DNA of 63,226 nucleotides from an uncultured Bdellovibrionales bacterium (GCA_903926205.1 CAIYID010000020.1:1-63226); one strand, 5' to 3'. Counted from the stretch's first letter, positions 52,475-63,222 are shown. Notes: a model not told the origin generated them from the sequence alone. Program-made: numbers and translations.

Positions 52475-53518
52475 GTGTTTGGAGAAAAAAAACTTATTGG
52501 ACTCGATATTGGTTCGAGCACAATTAAAATGGCGGAACTCAATGTTCAGCGCGGGAACGCTCAGTTAGTTTCTTTTGGTTATTTGCCAACTCCACAAGGG
52601 GTGGTCGGAGCTGGGGAAATAAATAATGTTAGCTCCGTCGCGGAAGCAGTCATTGCTCTTTCACATCAGATAAAAACTTCCCGCAAGTATGTGAGTTTGG
52701 GAATGTGGGGAACTTCGGTGATCGTCAAAAAGATCACGATTCCAAAAATTGAAAAAAAACTCATGGATCAGCAGATTCGTTGGGAAGCAGAACAATATAT
52801 TCCTTTCGATCCTGCCGAGATTAGTTTGTCCTTTCACGTGATTAATTTACCTGGCGGCGGAGACACCATGGAAGTGCTGTTGGTCGCGGCGCAAAATGCG
52901 ATGGTCCGTCAATTCAATCAACTGGTTGATGAAGCTCAGCTGAAAATTGGTGTTTTAGATGTGAGCGGCTTTGCTCTAGCGAATGCCTTCGAACTCAATT
53001 ACGGAAAAATTCCTGGACAAACGATTTCTTTATTAAATTTTGGAGCAGGCGTTACTAATTGTGTTGTTATTCATCATGGGGAAGTTATTTTCTCGCGAGA
53101 TATTCCCTTTGGTGGCAGCAATTACACGATGGAAATTCATCGAGAGATGGGTGTCACTCTTCCAGAGGCCGAGGCTCTTAAGTTGAGTGCAGTGACTGGA
53201 ACTGAAGTGCCCGAGCAAGTGCATAGTATTATCAGCGCCGTCAATTCAATGATGATAGATGAAGTCCGCAACAGTTTTGATTTTTTCACGGCTAGTTCGG
53301 CGGGCTTTGCGATCAATAATTGCTATTTTACTGGCGGAGCGGCGGGTGTTCCAAATTTGATTCCTCAAATTTCCCAAGCAACTGGAATTCCCTTTGAGCC
53401 CTTGGATCCATTTCAGCGAATCAAGCCAGGAAAAGGAGTGTCGCCAGGTTATATGCAGCAAATTGCACCCTTTGCGGCAGTGGCCATCGGCCTTGGATTG
53501 CGAAAGGTGAATGACTAA
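52475..53518 (+). CDS. pilM: Type IV pilus assembly ATPase-fold protein PilM
   Basis: 347 residues, actin-like (FtsA) fold: LIGLDIGSSTIKMAEL at the N terminus, LNFGAGVTNCVVIHHGEVIFSRDIPFGG in the middle. Cytoplasmic; recruits PilN to the inner-membrane platform. GTG start. The stop overlaps the pilN ATG (TAATG). Confidence 0.95.
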   Translation: MFGEKKLIGLDIGSSTIKMAELNVQRGNAQLVSFGYLPTPQGVVGAGEINNVSSVAEAVIALSHQIKTSRKYVSLGMWGTSVIVKKITIPKIEKKLMDQQIRWEAEQYIPFDPAEISLSFHVINLPGGGDTMEVLLVAAQNAMVRQFNQLVDEAQLKIGVLDVSGFALANAFELNYGKIPGQTISLLNFGAGVTNCVVIHHGEVIFSRDIPFGGSNYTMEIHREMGVTLPEAEALKLSAVTGTEVPEQVHSIISAVNSMMIDEVRNSFDFFTASSAGFAINNCYFTGGAAGVPNLIPQISQATGIPFEPLDPFQRIKPGKGVSPGYMQQIAPFAAVAIGLGLRKVND

Positions 53519-54144
53519 TGATTAAAATCAATTTAGTCAAAAAAGCTCCAAAGTCAGAATCAGCCACGGGAATGGATGTTGATTTGGATTTTGGAAAAAT
53601 GCCAGATCGTGAAGTCTCAACTCAAGCGATTGTTAAACTCCTCATTATTTTAATTGGTCCTTTGGGATTATGGATGTACTCCGACATGATTCTTATTCCA
53701 GATAAAATGGAGCTCATTTCAGCCAAGCAAAAAAATCTCGATGAATTGACGCAAAAAAATAATGCCGCAGCCTCTGCGGTAGCGGAAATGAAAAGCTTTG
53801 AACAAGATGAAGCAAGGCTGAAAGAGCAGATCAATGTCATTGAGAATCTACGTAAAGACCGCATGAGAGAAGTTAAAGTATTAGATGTTGTACAGAGAGA
53901 AATGCCTGAACACATGTGGCTCACTAAAGTTGAGTTGAATAGTGGCAAAATCCGTCTCGAGGGTGTGGCCGGCAATAATATGGACCGGAATCAACTGATT
54001 GATTCTCTCAATAAAAGTAATCTTGTGAAAGATGTGAATCTTTTAAAGACAAACGAAGAATTGATAGATGGGAATAAAGTAGAAAATTTTTCAATAGATT
54101 GTGTTTTTCCCGTCAATGAAATTCAACCGCCAGGAAAAATTTGA
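53518..54144 (+). CDS. pilN: Type IV pilus alignment protein PilN
   Basis: 208 residues. It has the N-terminal PilM-binding type motif (MIKINLVKKA), then an Asp/Gly linker, a membrane helix (IVKLLIILIGPLGLWMYSDM), a coiled coil (~75-120) and a periplasmic fold. Dimerises with PilO. The ATG overlaps pilM. Confidence 0.93.
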   Translation: MIKINLVKKAPKSESATGMDVDLDFGKMPDREVSTQAIVKLLIILIGPLGLWMYSDMILIPDKMELISAKQKNLDELTQKNNAAASAVAEMKSFEQDEARLKEQINVIENLRKDRMREVKVLDVVQREMPEHMWLTKVELNSGKIRLEGVAGNNMDRNQLIDSLNKSNLVKDVNLLKTNEELIDGNKVENFSIDCVFPVNEIQPPGKI

Positions 54145-54809
54145 TGAATAGTATTTTATTGAAATTAGCTCAGATGAATAATCAAAAAGCGATGATTCTG
54201 GCCTTCATCGCAACGGCGACCTTTTATTTTATGTTTTTTGATTCCGGCAGCTCTTTTGATCAAAGATTAGCCCAGCTGCAAACCCAATTGGATGAGCAGA
54301 ATAAGAAAGTCAAAGAATCAGAGGTCGCTCTCAAGAAATTGGAGCAGATTCGTTCTTCAATTTCTTCTTTGCATGAGCAGTTGAAAATAGTTTCAAATCA
54401 GTTGCCGTCTGAAGTAAAAGCCTCAGAAATTTTGAAAACGGTTGATATCTTGGCACGCTCCGCAGGAGTGAGTGTTAAATCAACAGAGCCAAGAGCCATT
54501 GTTAAAGAAAATATCGTGGAAAAAATTCCTCTTCATGTAAAACTTCAGGGTACTTATTCCGAAATTACGATGTTTTTGTATTATATTTCCATTATGGAGA
54601 GAATCACCCGGATTAATAATTTCAGTCTCGCCAATGTTTCAGTAGAAGAGGAGGCTCGTGTAAAAACAGGTTCTCTCAACTTTGAAGGTGACATTGTGAG
54701 CTATCGTTATATTGCGGAAACTTCCAAGTTTAAAGTTTCAGAGCCTAAGCCAACAGAACACAAAATCTCAGAGCCTAAAGCTCCTGAGCCGGAAGGCGCT
54801 AAGCTATGA
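54144..54809 (+). CDS. pilO: Type IV pilus alignment protein PilO
   Basis: 221 residues: membrane helix (AMILAFIATATFYFMFF), coiled coil (DEQNKKVKESEVALKKLEQIRSS is within ~45-85) and a ferredoxin-like periplasmic domain. The ~30-residue C terminus repeats Lys-Pro-Glu-Ser (EPKPTEHKISEPKAPEPE). The ATG overlaps the pilN TGA, with AGGA upstream. Confidence 0.93.
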   Translation: MNSILLKLAQMNNQKAMILAFIATATFYFMFFDSGSSFDQRLAQLQTQLDEQNKKVKESEVALKKLEQIRSSISSLHEQLKIVSNQLPSEVKASEILKTVDILARSAGVSVKSTEPRAIVKENIVEKIPLHVKLQGTYSEITMFLYYISIMERITRINNFSLANVSVEEEARVKTGSLNFEGDIVSYRYIAETSKFKVSEPKPTEHKISEPKAPEPEGAKL

Positions 54810-55642
54810 GGAGAAACATCCAAATATTCTTTGCGACATTTCTTGCTATTTTTTTTGCATTTTTGTCTCACAAGCTTCGCTTTGAATTAATGCCGAGGGC
54901 CCATTCACAGGTCGAGAGTGCAAAACAGGAGCTGCCGCCTCCGACAGACATGCCCTTGCCTCCTGAAAATGATGCCGCAGGAGCACCCAAAGTCAATTCG
55001 CCACCACCTCCTCCTCCGATGCCCAAAGCTGGGACACTGCCTCCGTCAACAACAAAGGGGGGTGTTCCGTTGCCACAGCCTCCGACAAAAGTAGGTACGA
55101 CACCGGCTCCCCCAGTGCCGCAAAAGGGTTTGCCTGTTGATATTAAAGGAGCGGCAATGACGCCTGTTTCTCCGTTGCCGGAAGAAACCCTGCGTTCGAG
55201 CACTCCCACACCTCAAGACATCGATCCAAGCGTGAAGTTTATCAGTAGTCAGGAATTTGTTTACGATCCCATCGGGCGACGAGACCCCTTCAAATCATAT
55301 TTTTACGTGTCCAAAAAAAGTTCTACAGCCTCGATGACAGGATCTTCTCCGGTTCGATCGAGCATTCCGACATTACTTCAAGCTCCCGACCAAGGTGTGG
55401 TTGAGAATTTGGAATCATTTGAGTTGGCTCAATTTTCAGTGGCAGCCATCCTATGGGATGTTAAGGATCCAAAAGCGATGCTCGAGTCACCAACAAAAAA
55501 AATGTTCATGGTACATAAGCACACAAAAGTGGGGAAAAATAGCGGCTATGTCGCTTCGATTCGCGAAGGGGAAATTGTGGTCGTGGAAGTAGCACCAGAC
55601 GGCAAAACTCCTACCACTCGAGTGATGGTTTTGCAACACTAG
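54806..55642 (+). CDS. pilP: Type IV pilus protein PilP with long Pro-rich linker
   Basis: 278 residues. The hydrophobic N terminus (IFFATFLAIFFAFLSHKL) lacks a clear lipobox Cys, unlike typical PilP lipoproteins. A proline-rich linker spans ~45-125 (PPPPPPMPKAG). The C-terminal beta domain (YDPIGRRDPFKSYF; FELAQFSVAAILWDVKDPKAML) connects PilNO to the PilQ secretin. The start overlaps pilO. Confidence 0.92.
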   Translation: MRRNIQIFFATFLAIFFAFLSHKLRFELMPRAHSQVESAKQELPPPTDMPLPPENDAAGAPKVNSPPPPPPMPKAGTLPPSTTKGGVPLPQPPTKVGTTPAPPVPQKGLPVDIKGAAMTPVSPLPEETLRSSTPTPQDIDPSVKFISSQEFVYDPIGRRDPFKSYFYVSKKSSTASMTGSSPVRSSIPTLLQAPDQGVVENLESFELAQFSVAAILWDVKDPKAMLESPTKKMFMVHKHTKVGKNSGYVASIREGEIVVVEVAPDGKTPTTRVMVLQH

Positions 55643-55691
55643 GAACCTGTCCCACGGATTTCGGGACGGAGACAAAACAGGAGGGAGTCAC

Positions 55692-57929
55692 ATGACGGGA
55701 CTCAAGAAGTTAGCAATGGCTATGAGTTTGGTTTTATTCTGCACGAGTTGTGTTACAACTTCTCCAGATGATGCTGATAATTCAGCAGGACCAACCGATG
55801 ATCTTGCAGCATTAGATAACGGAGCGGGCTCCACGGGAGCTCCAACAGATAATTCTCTTGAAGGAGAATTGGATAAACCAGTTGCAGATCAGACCAAGGA
55901 TGAAGTCCCAGATCAAGCGAAAGATCAGGTGTCAGATCAAGCCGTCGATCAGACCAAAGATCAAGATCAGACCAAAGATCAAGCGGCTGATCAGAAAGAT
56001 GACTTCGCTCAATTTGATAACGAAAATAAGCAACAAGAAAATCAACAGGCGCCACCTCCTGAAGAAGCGAAAAACGACCAGCCAGCGCCAGAGCAAACTG
56101 TTGATCAGGCAAAAGATCAAAAGGATGAACTTGCTCAGCAGCCACCTCCCCCCGAGGAGCCTAAAAAAGAAGAGCCCGCGCCAGCACCTGAGTTCAGTGC
56201 GCAAAATGAAATTCCACCAGAGCCTAAGCCTGAGCCGCCGGCTGAAGCGCAAACCACTTCAAGTCTTGTAACGATTAAAGCACTAGAGTTTAAAGGTAAT
56301 GACAATGGAGGAACTGTAGTTATTGAGGCGGATGGTCCAATGACTTACACGACTCGGAATAGCACTTCTACCGGACAGTTTGTTGTCGAAATTCCGAATT
56401 CAGTTTTACCCAAAAAACTCACTCGCGCTGTGGAGACTAAAGATTTCGATGGACCGATTGGTGGAATTGATGCTCATCAATCGCCTGGGAATATTTCTCG
56501 CATTGTTGTTCACATGAAAGCTGGCTCTCCTGAGCCAATCATTCAGTCAGAAGGAAGTTCGCTTTTGGTGGTTGCAAATTTACCCCAGCAAGAAGCGCCC
56601 GCAAGAGAAGAAGTTAAACTGTTATCATATAATAGCCTTGAAGAGTTCATGGCAGGCAACATGACTTTCTCCGGTAAAAAGATTTCCATCGAGTCTCGAA
56701 ATATTGAAGTGAGCGATATTTTTCGTATGATTTCTGATGAAGTGGGCGTTAACTTGGTGATCTCTGACGATGTCAAAGGGGAGATGGCTGTTAAGTTAAA
56801 ACAAGTTCCTTGGGATCAGGCTTTGATCATGGTCATGAAGGCGAAAAAACTGAGTTTCACTCGGACAGGAAATGTTCTTAGAATTGCACCGATTGCTCAG
56901 TTACGCGCTGAAGAAGATGATATGATCAAATTAGTGAATTCTAAAAAAGATATCGCTCCATTGATTGTCAAAGTGGTACCAATCAGTTATGCAAAAATCG
57001 CTGATATTTTGGATCAAGTAAAACCATTTCTCTCTGAAAAACGTGGCAAAGTGATCGGCGATCCCCGAACAAGTTCGATAGTTATTTCAGATATTCAAGA
57101 AAACCTAGATCGAATTATAAAACTCATTTCCAGCATCGACATTCCTCCTCAACAAGTTCTTATTGAAGGAAAAGTGGTTGAAGCGCAAGAAAGTTTTCAA
57201 CGTCAAGTGGGGGTTCAGTGGCAGGCCGGTGGAATGCCGGTTAGCTTAGGACCTGGTGGTTCAGGGCAAATCAATGCAACAACTGGAATCAATGTGACTC
57301 CAGGGACCATCAATCCAGTGGCGGGATCTTTAAATTTTTCACTCGGGACTTTGGATGTTCTAGGCGATTTGACCGCCATGCTGAGTTTGCAAGAGTCAGA
57401 AGGTTTAGTGAAGATTTTATCTTCTCCAAGGGTTGTCACTCTTCATAATGAAGAAGCCACGATCACGCAAACGCAAGAGCTTCCAATGATCACAAGCAGT
57501 GTGTCCAATGGAGTGGTATCAAATAATGTGACCTTTAAACCAATTAAGCTGAGACTGAATGTAACTCCTAATATCACTAACGATGGCGCTGTCATGATGA
57601 AGATCGATGTGAATCGTGAGTTTGCCGGTGAAATTGCGGATGCTCAAACGCAAGCACGCCCTATCAATGGTCGCTCCGCGACCACGAAAGTGCTTGTGAG
57701 AAATGGTCAGACAGCGGTTATCGGCGGAATTTACCAGGATGATTCTTCAGAGTCTGAGCGTAAAGTTCCGTGGTTTGGTAATATTCCAATATTGGGCTGG
57801 TTGTTTAAAAATAAATCTCAAACAGAGACAAAAAATGAGTTACTTATTTTTGTTACGCCAAGAATTTTGGGTCAATTAGACAGCCAAACGATTCCAAGTC
57901 AACAATCGGGAGATCAGGTGATTCAATGA
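55692..57929 (+). CDS. pilQ: Type IV pilus secretin PilQ with DQ-repeat region
   Basis: 745 residues; the outer-membrane gate for the pilus. Signal peptide with a possible lipobox at Cys20 (FCTSC). A low-complexity, Asp/Gln/Lys-repeat region (DQTKD/DQAKD units, ~66-102) and Pro/Glu-rich stretches run to ~190. Then one AMIN domain (~195-300), an STN/N0 domain (IEVSDIFRMISDEVGVNLVI), N1 and the secretin barrel with VLVRNGQTAVIGGIYQDD and VPWFGNIPILGWLF. A GTCCC/GGGAC hairpin precedes its AGGAGGGAG ribosome site. Usual PilQ carries more than one AMIN domain. Confidence 0.96.
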   Translation: MTGLKKLAMAMSLVLFCTSCVTTSPDDADNSAGPTDDLAALDNGAGSTGAPTDNSLEGELDKPVADQTKDEVPDQAKDQVSDQAVDQTKDQDQTKDQAADQKDDFAQFDNENKQQENQQAPPPEEAKNDQPAPEQTVDQAKDQKDELAQQPPPPEEPKKEEPAPAPEFSAQNEIPPEPKPEPPAEAQTTSSLVTIKALEFKGNDNGGTVVIEADGPMTYTTRNSTSTGQFVVEIPNSVLPKKLTRAVETKDFDGPIGGIDAHQSPGNISRIVVHMKAGSPEPIIQSEGSSLLVVANLPQQEAPAREEVKLLSYNSLEEFMAGNMTFSGKKISIESRNIEVSDIFRMISDEVGVNLVISDDVKGEMAVKLKQVPWDQALIMVMKAKKLSFTRTGNVLRIAPIAQLRAEEDDMIKLVNSKKDIAPLIVKVVPISYAKIADILDQVKPFLSEKRGKVIGDPRTSSIVISDIQENLDRIIKLISSIDIPPQQVLIEGKVVEAQESFQRQVGVQWQAGGMPVSLGPGGSGQINATTGINVTPGTINPVAGSLNFSLGTLDVLGDLTAMLSLQESEGLVKILSSPRVVTLHNEEATITQTQELPMITSSVSNGVVSNNVTFKPIKLRLNVTPNITNDGAVMMKIDVNREFAGEIADAQTQARPINGRSATTKVLVRNGQTAVIGGIYQDDSSESERKVPWFGNIPILGWLFKNKSQTETKNELLIFVTPRILGQLDSQTIPSQQSGDQVIQ

Positions 57930-58606
57930 TTGGGTTAAATTGCAACGAATGTTACAATAAGAATGTGTATAAAAATTTTAAGACACTGTGCTTGATGGCG
58001 TTGATCCCTTTATTGGTGACTTGCACGCCTGCAGGATCGGGGAGCTTTGATGTCACTCTGAGTGGTAACAAGCTCATTTTGATTGATGCTCCAACATCGA
58101 CCTGCAGTGGAGTCAATAGTGGGATGCTTGATACAGGTATTGCCGCAGTTCAGTTTCAGCTGCAATCAATGACTGTCAAATGGGACAAGCCTCAGTTCCC
58201 ATTGACCATTCAATGGGTTGAATTCATGACAACAACCAGTGATATAAACAACGGTCAGCCCTATTCTTGTATTATTGCAGCGACGGACCTTATGAATACA
58301 TGGGTTCAGACTTGGAATATTCTGAACTCTACGACTGGAAAGCAAGCCTGCGGTGATACAGTAACAGCTCCTCAGTCCGTAACCATTGGCGGTAGCGCGA
58401 CCAACCCTGCAACACCAGAGTGCGATCTTGTCGCCTATCAGTCGAATTGTCCATTCAAGTGCGGCGGAATACTTATGACCAATAAGCATCTGACCAGTTC
58501 TGGGCCGATGAAGATCAAAGTCTATGCTACTTACGATCCCGGTAACGGAAATCTGGTGCCACTGATTGTAACAAAAACACTAACTTACAGCTATCAGGGG
58601 ATCTAA
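57926..58606 (+). CDS. Cys-containing lipoprotein at the end of the pil operon
   Basis: 226 residues, not recognised. Hydrophobic segment with a lipobox LVTC (Cys33 from this ATG). The rest is a predicted beta-rich domain with at least six further cysteines (STCSG, YSCII, QACGD, PECDL, SNCPFKC), suggesting disulfides. Its ATG overlaps the pilQ TGA. An in-frame GTG at 57965 gives a more standard signal-peptide length. Context suggests a periplasmic or surface accessory of the pilus. Confidence 0.65.
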   Translation: MIGLNCNECYNKNVYKNFKTLCLMALIPLLVTCTPAGSGSFDVTLSGNKLILIDAPTSTCSGVNSGMLDTGIAAVQFQLQSMTVKWDKPQFPLTIQWVEFMTTTSDINNGQPYSCIIAATDLMNTWVQTWNILNSTTGKQACGDTVTAPQSVTIGGSATNPATPECDLVAYQSNCPFKCGGILMTNKHLTSSGPMKIKVYATYDPGNGNLVPLIVTKTLTYSYQGI

Positions 58607-58726
58607 GAATTCGATTTGTAAGTTTTTTGTGAGTTAATTCTTAATTCGCATATTTTGCCAATTAATTTTTAATTTTCTTATTTTCTGATAGACACGATCC
58701 TTCGTCGTGGATAATTTCCGGTCATC

Positions 58727-60061
58727 ATGGATTTATTTTCTTCAATTCCAGTTGAATCCTTACCAGGCACCCCCTTGGCAGAAAAAATGCGCCCTAAACA
58801 ATTAGAAGATTTTGTTGGGCAGGCAAAAGTCTGTCAGCAGTTGTCTGGTTATTTGAAATCAGGCTACTTGCCCAATTTGATTTTTTGGGGTCCTCCAGGA
58901 ACGGGAAAGACTTCAGCCGCAGAGTCTCTTGGGCGAGCCATCGGAGCTCAATTAGTTTCCGTGAATGCCACCAACTCAGGAACAAAGGATTTACGGCAAA
59001 TCGGTGAAGAGGCTAAACAACGACGTTTAGAAAATCATACTCGCACAGTTCTTTTTGTGGATGAGGTTCATCGCTTCAATAAGGGGCAGCAAGACGTGTT
59101 GCTTCCTTACATTGAAAAAGGTGATCTCACGTTAATTGGAGCGACAACAGAAAATCCAAGTTACGAATTAAATAAGGCAATTTTGAGTCGTTGTCGTCTC
59201 GTTATTTTTGAACGACTTTCAATTGAGGATGGAATAACTCTTGTTTTTCGCACTTTGGAAAAAATTTTTTGTGATGAGAGAAAACTTTCGACGAGCGAAA
59301 TAAAAAATGTATTTACTGAAGAATCCTTGAATTGGCTAGTTGGCTGGTCAGATGGGGATGCTCGCAAATTGCTGACAGCAATAGAAGAAATTTCAGTGAG
59401 TCTTGCTGAGGAAATTGCAGCAAAGCGCTCACTTGCATTGCCTGATTTGCAGGATATTTTGGGCCGAATAGTGATAGGCCACGATAAGTCCTCTGATTTG
59501 CATTATGATCTCGCCTCGGCTTTAATTAAATCCATTCGCGGGAGCGATGCCGATGCGGCCTTGTATTACCTCGCGCGACTTCTCAAGGGCGGCGAAGACG
59601 TCGTTTTTCTCGCTCGACGATTGGTCATACTGGCTTCTGAAGATGTTGGTAATGCAGATCCTCGTGCTTTACAGGTGGCAGTGGCGGGCGCGCAAGCGGT
59701 AGAACTCATTGGATTGCCAGAGGCCGCCATCAATCTAGCTCAAGTTGTTACTTATTTGGCGAGTGCGCCCAAATCAAATCGTAGCTACTTAGCTCTGCAA
59801 AAAGCCAAAGATTTGGTTGAATCCACAGGCTCGCTTTCCGTGCCTTTGTTTTTGCGATCGGCCAAGACAAAAGAAATGCAAAATCTTGGTTACGGTCTGG
59901 GCTATAAATATCCTCACGATTATCCACGTCATTGGACCGAGCAAAATTATTTACCTGAATCTATCGAGCTGAAACAGCCTTTTTATGTACCGGATGAAAT
60001 TGGTTTTGAAAAACAAATCAAAGAATTTGTGTCCTGGTTGCGCCAAAGCCCACGTTCTTAA
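58727..60061 (+). CDS. rarA: Replication-associated recombination protein RarA (MgsA)
   Basis: AAA+ ATPase of 444 residues acting at stalled forks. N-terminal PLAEKMRPKQLEDFVGQ, Walker A GPPGTGKTS, Walker B FVDEVHRFNKGQQD, sensor GATTENPSYELNKAILSRC, and the C-terminal tetramerisation domain (HYDLASALIKSIRGSDADAALYYLARLL). ATG start with no strong ribosome site. Convergent with the cupin gene, overlapping by 4 bases. Confidence 0.97.
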   Translation: MDLFSSIPVESLPGTPLAEKMRPKQLEDFVGQAKVCQQLSGYLKSGYLPNLIFWGPPGTGKTSAAESLGRAIGAQLVSVNATNSGTKDLRQIGEEAKQRRLENHTRTVLFVDEVHRFNKGQQDVLLPYIEKGDLTLIGATTENPSYELNKAILSRCRLVIFERLSIEDGITLVFRTLEKIFCDERKLSTSEIKNVFTEESLNWLVGWSDGDARKLLTAIEEISVSLAEEIAAKRSLALPDLQDILGRIVIGHDKSSDLHYDLASALIKSIRGSDADAALYYLARLLKGGEDVVFLARRLVILASEDVGNADPRALQVAVAGAQAVELIGLPEAAINLAQVVTYLASAPKSNRSYLALQKAKDLVESTGSLSVPLFLRSAKTKEMQNLGYGLGYKYPHDYPRHWTEQNYLPESIELKQPFYVPDEIGFEKQIKEFVSWLRQSPRS

Positions 60062-60363
60062 ATGACTCGTTGAGCGTAAAGACATAGGCAGTCATGATCG
60101 CCATGAGCCTGAAACCAGTGTTTTGTATTTGCCGGAATTTCTAATCGATCTCCCGCACGAATAAGAAATTGATTTCCGCTCACGTTAAAGAGCATTTCTC
60201 CTTCAATCAAAATTCTAACTTCAGTAAAAGGGTGACGGTGTTCGCTGACTTTTTCGCCTCGTGAAAATCGTTCTTCAACGCCTTCCAGTCCCTCTTGGTC
60301 TAGAAGAAGTAAAATTTGCGAGCGGGTTGGAATTGTGGGAGCTTGCCATCTTAAAATCAACAT
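60058..60363 (-). CDS. Small cupin-domain protein
   Basis: 101 residues, a single cupin_2-type beta barrel: EHRHPFTEVRILIEGEMLFN supplies metal-binding His residues, and GDRLEIPANTKHWFQA the second motif. Likely binds a metal and a small ligand; the substrate is unknown. No strong ribosome site before the ATG at 60363. Confidence 0.8.
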   Translation of the reverse strand: MLILRWQAPTIPTRSQILLLLDQEGLEGVEERFSRGEKVSEHRHPFTEVRILIEGEMLFNVSGNQFLIRAGDRLEIPANTKHWFQAHGDHDCLCLYAQRVI

Positions 60364-60473
60364 GAACTAACCTCGGATTTTTTCTATACTTTGTTTTGAA
60401 ATCAGAATGAGCAAAAGTCAATCACGACAAATACTGAAGATACTGTCGAAATTAAAAACACTCAGTCCATTTT

Positions 60474-60492
60474 TGAGACACACGTTGTCTCA
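60474..60492. promoter_or_regulatory. Palindrome, possible operator
   Basis: TGAGACA and TGTCTCA are perfect 7-base arms around CACGT. It lies in the 160-base space between the divergent cupin gene and a small ORF, a good place for a shared operator. No protein is known to bind it. Confidence 0.35.
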
Positions 60493-60525
60493 CTCTTAAT
60501 CGCAAAGACTAGAGGGGGGACTGGA

Positions 60526-60594
60526 ATGTTAGAAAATTACGAAATGGTCGTTAAGTACCGCCGTACATTCGACGATAGCAGATATGTGCGCTGA
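60526..60594 (+). CDS. 22-codon small ORF with strong ribosome site
   Basis: Opens with ATG 5 bases after AGAGGGGGGACTGG and encodes a charged peptide (MLENYEMVVKYRR...). Its stop overlaps an in-frame upstream ATG (60584) of the following gene. May be a leader peptide or chance. Confidence 0.3.
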   Translation: MLENYEMVVKYRRTFDDSRYVR

Positions 60595-60628
60595 CTTGTA
60601 CCTAGTTCGCAGAATGATTGGAGGAACA

Positions 60629-61147
60629 TTGAGCGAGTCAGAAAAATCATCTAAACCAGCTGTTCTACTCGAAGAGATCACCGAATTTATTCGGAGGTCG
60701 AGTGGATTAAAACTCACTTCTTCTAAAGGAAATCGGGTCTCAATTCTCCAAGAAATAGATGGAAAAAATTTTAGTTTTTCTACGAATGATCTTTCTGAGG
60801 TTTTGCAAAGATCAGACTCAGATGGAAAACCATTTATTCAGGTCAATTTTGTGAATGGTCACAAAGTGCTTTTCACCAGTACGTTAGTTGGGTTTAAACC
60901 AAGAGAAACGTATGGTCTTGATATGACAAAAATTCCTCGAGTGGTGACGACTCCTGATTTGGTCAGTGTTTTTGCAGCAATTGAAGAAGGTCTTTCTTCA
61001 GACGATGTGTCAGAATATGAGATTGATGTGTTAAAAAGAGTGTACGCTGCCATCATTCAAGGTGGAGAGGCTGCAGGATTTGATCTTCAATTCGAACGTC
61101 GATGGCTCGGACGTCTTATGCCGTCAAAAACAAAAGTATCAGCTTAA
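60629..61147 (+). CDS. Uncharacterised protein, possible tandem-domain fold
   Basis: 172 residues from a TTG with GGAGG four bases upstream; an ATG at 60584 would add 15 residues. Soluble. Not recognised: EEITEFIRRSSGLKLTSSKGN, SDGKPFIQVNFVNGHKVLFT (~65-85) and a helical C terminus (VSEYEIDVLKRVYAAIIQGGEAAGF). Followed by a hairpin at 61156-61185. Confidence 0.65.
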   Translation: MSESEKSSKPAVLLEEITEFIRRSSGLKLTSSKGNRVSILQEIDGKNFSFSTNDLSEVLQRSDSDGKPFIQVNFVNGHKVLFTSTLVGFKPRETYGLDMTKIPRVVTTPDLVSVFAAIEEGLSSDDVSEYEIDVLKRVYAAIIQGGEAAGFDLQFERRWLGRLMPSKTKVSA

Positions 61148-61155
61148 ATTTCGTA

Positions 61156-61185
61156 TAGTTAACTCACATTCTGTTGAGTTAACTA
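61156..61185. terminator. Perfect 11-base hairpin
   Basis: TAGTTAACTCA pairs with TGAGTTAACTA around CATTCTGT, 8 bases after the preceding stop. No T-tract follows, but position suggests it ends that transcript or insulates the rRNA region. Confidence 0.45.
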
Positions 61186-61249
61186 AAGAATTTATAGAGT
61201 ATTCACTTGCCTGCATTCTGGGCAAATAAAAGATTTATTTAAAAATGTA

Positions 61250-61276
61250 TTGACCAACCTCCTGACATATTAGACA
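61250..61276 (+). promoter_or_regulatory. Probable promoter for tRNA-Ala
   Basis: TTGACC (-35) and TAGACA (-10) separated by 15 bases, a short spacer, with the tRNA starting 48 bases after the -10 box. Confidence 0.4.
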
Positions 61277-61324
61277 AGCGTTCCACTTTTGATTTTAGCG
61301 CCACTTGGTCACTTGCTCGAAAAT

Positions 61325-61400
<76 letters not shown>

Positions 61401-61474
61401 ATAGCAACCAGAATGCGCTAAAAAAGTGATTTTTCGATGAAAAAAAATAAATCGAAAAAAAACAAAAAAAAGTG

Positions 61475-61503
61475 TTGACGGGAGAAGATGAAGGAATTAG
61501 AAC
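61475..61503 (+). promoter_or_regulatory. rRNA operon promoter
   Basis: -35 TTGACG, 17-base spacer, -10 TAGAAC. It follows a ~35-base very A-rich stretch (61436-61470) that resembles an UP element. Confidence 0.75.
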
Positions 61504-61523
61504 TTGCTCTCTCGTTTGAGATC

Positions 61524-61535
61524 GCTCTTTGAAAA
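61524..61535 (+). promoter_or_regulatory. boxA antitermination site
   Basis: GCTCTTTGAAAA in the rRNA leader, a usual boxA sequence that recruits the Nus antitermination factors. The rest of 61536-61695 is leader with no other element I can support. Confidence 0.7.
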
Positions 61536-61695
61536 CTGAATAGCTAGATTAAATTGATTTTTGGGCTCTCGAGATATGAGGACTGAATTCGCAAGAATGA
61601 AGACTCAGTATCCGAAGCAATTTCTTTTAAAAAATACCAATCAATGATTGAACAAGCTTAGAAATAAGCAGCTTAGCGTTGATGGGACAGAATTT

Positions 61696-63222
<1,527 letters not shown>

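Noticed and set aside
55885-55998. Repeat block as a CRISPR-like array
   Set aside because: The repeats are short, in frame and encode DQ/KD units of PilQ; there are no spacers of constant length.
55753-56252. Reverse-strand ORFs across the start of pilQ
   Set aside because: They come from the low-complexity Asp/Gln/Pro coding region and have biased, non-protein-like composition.
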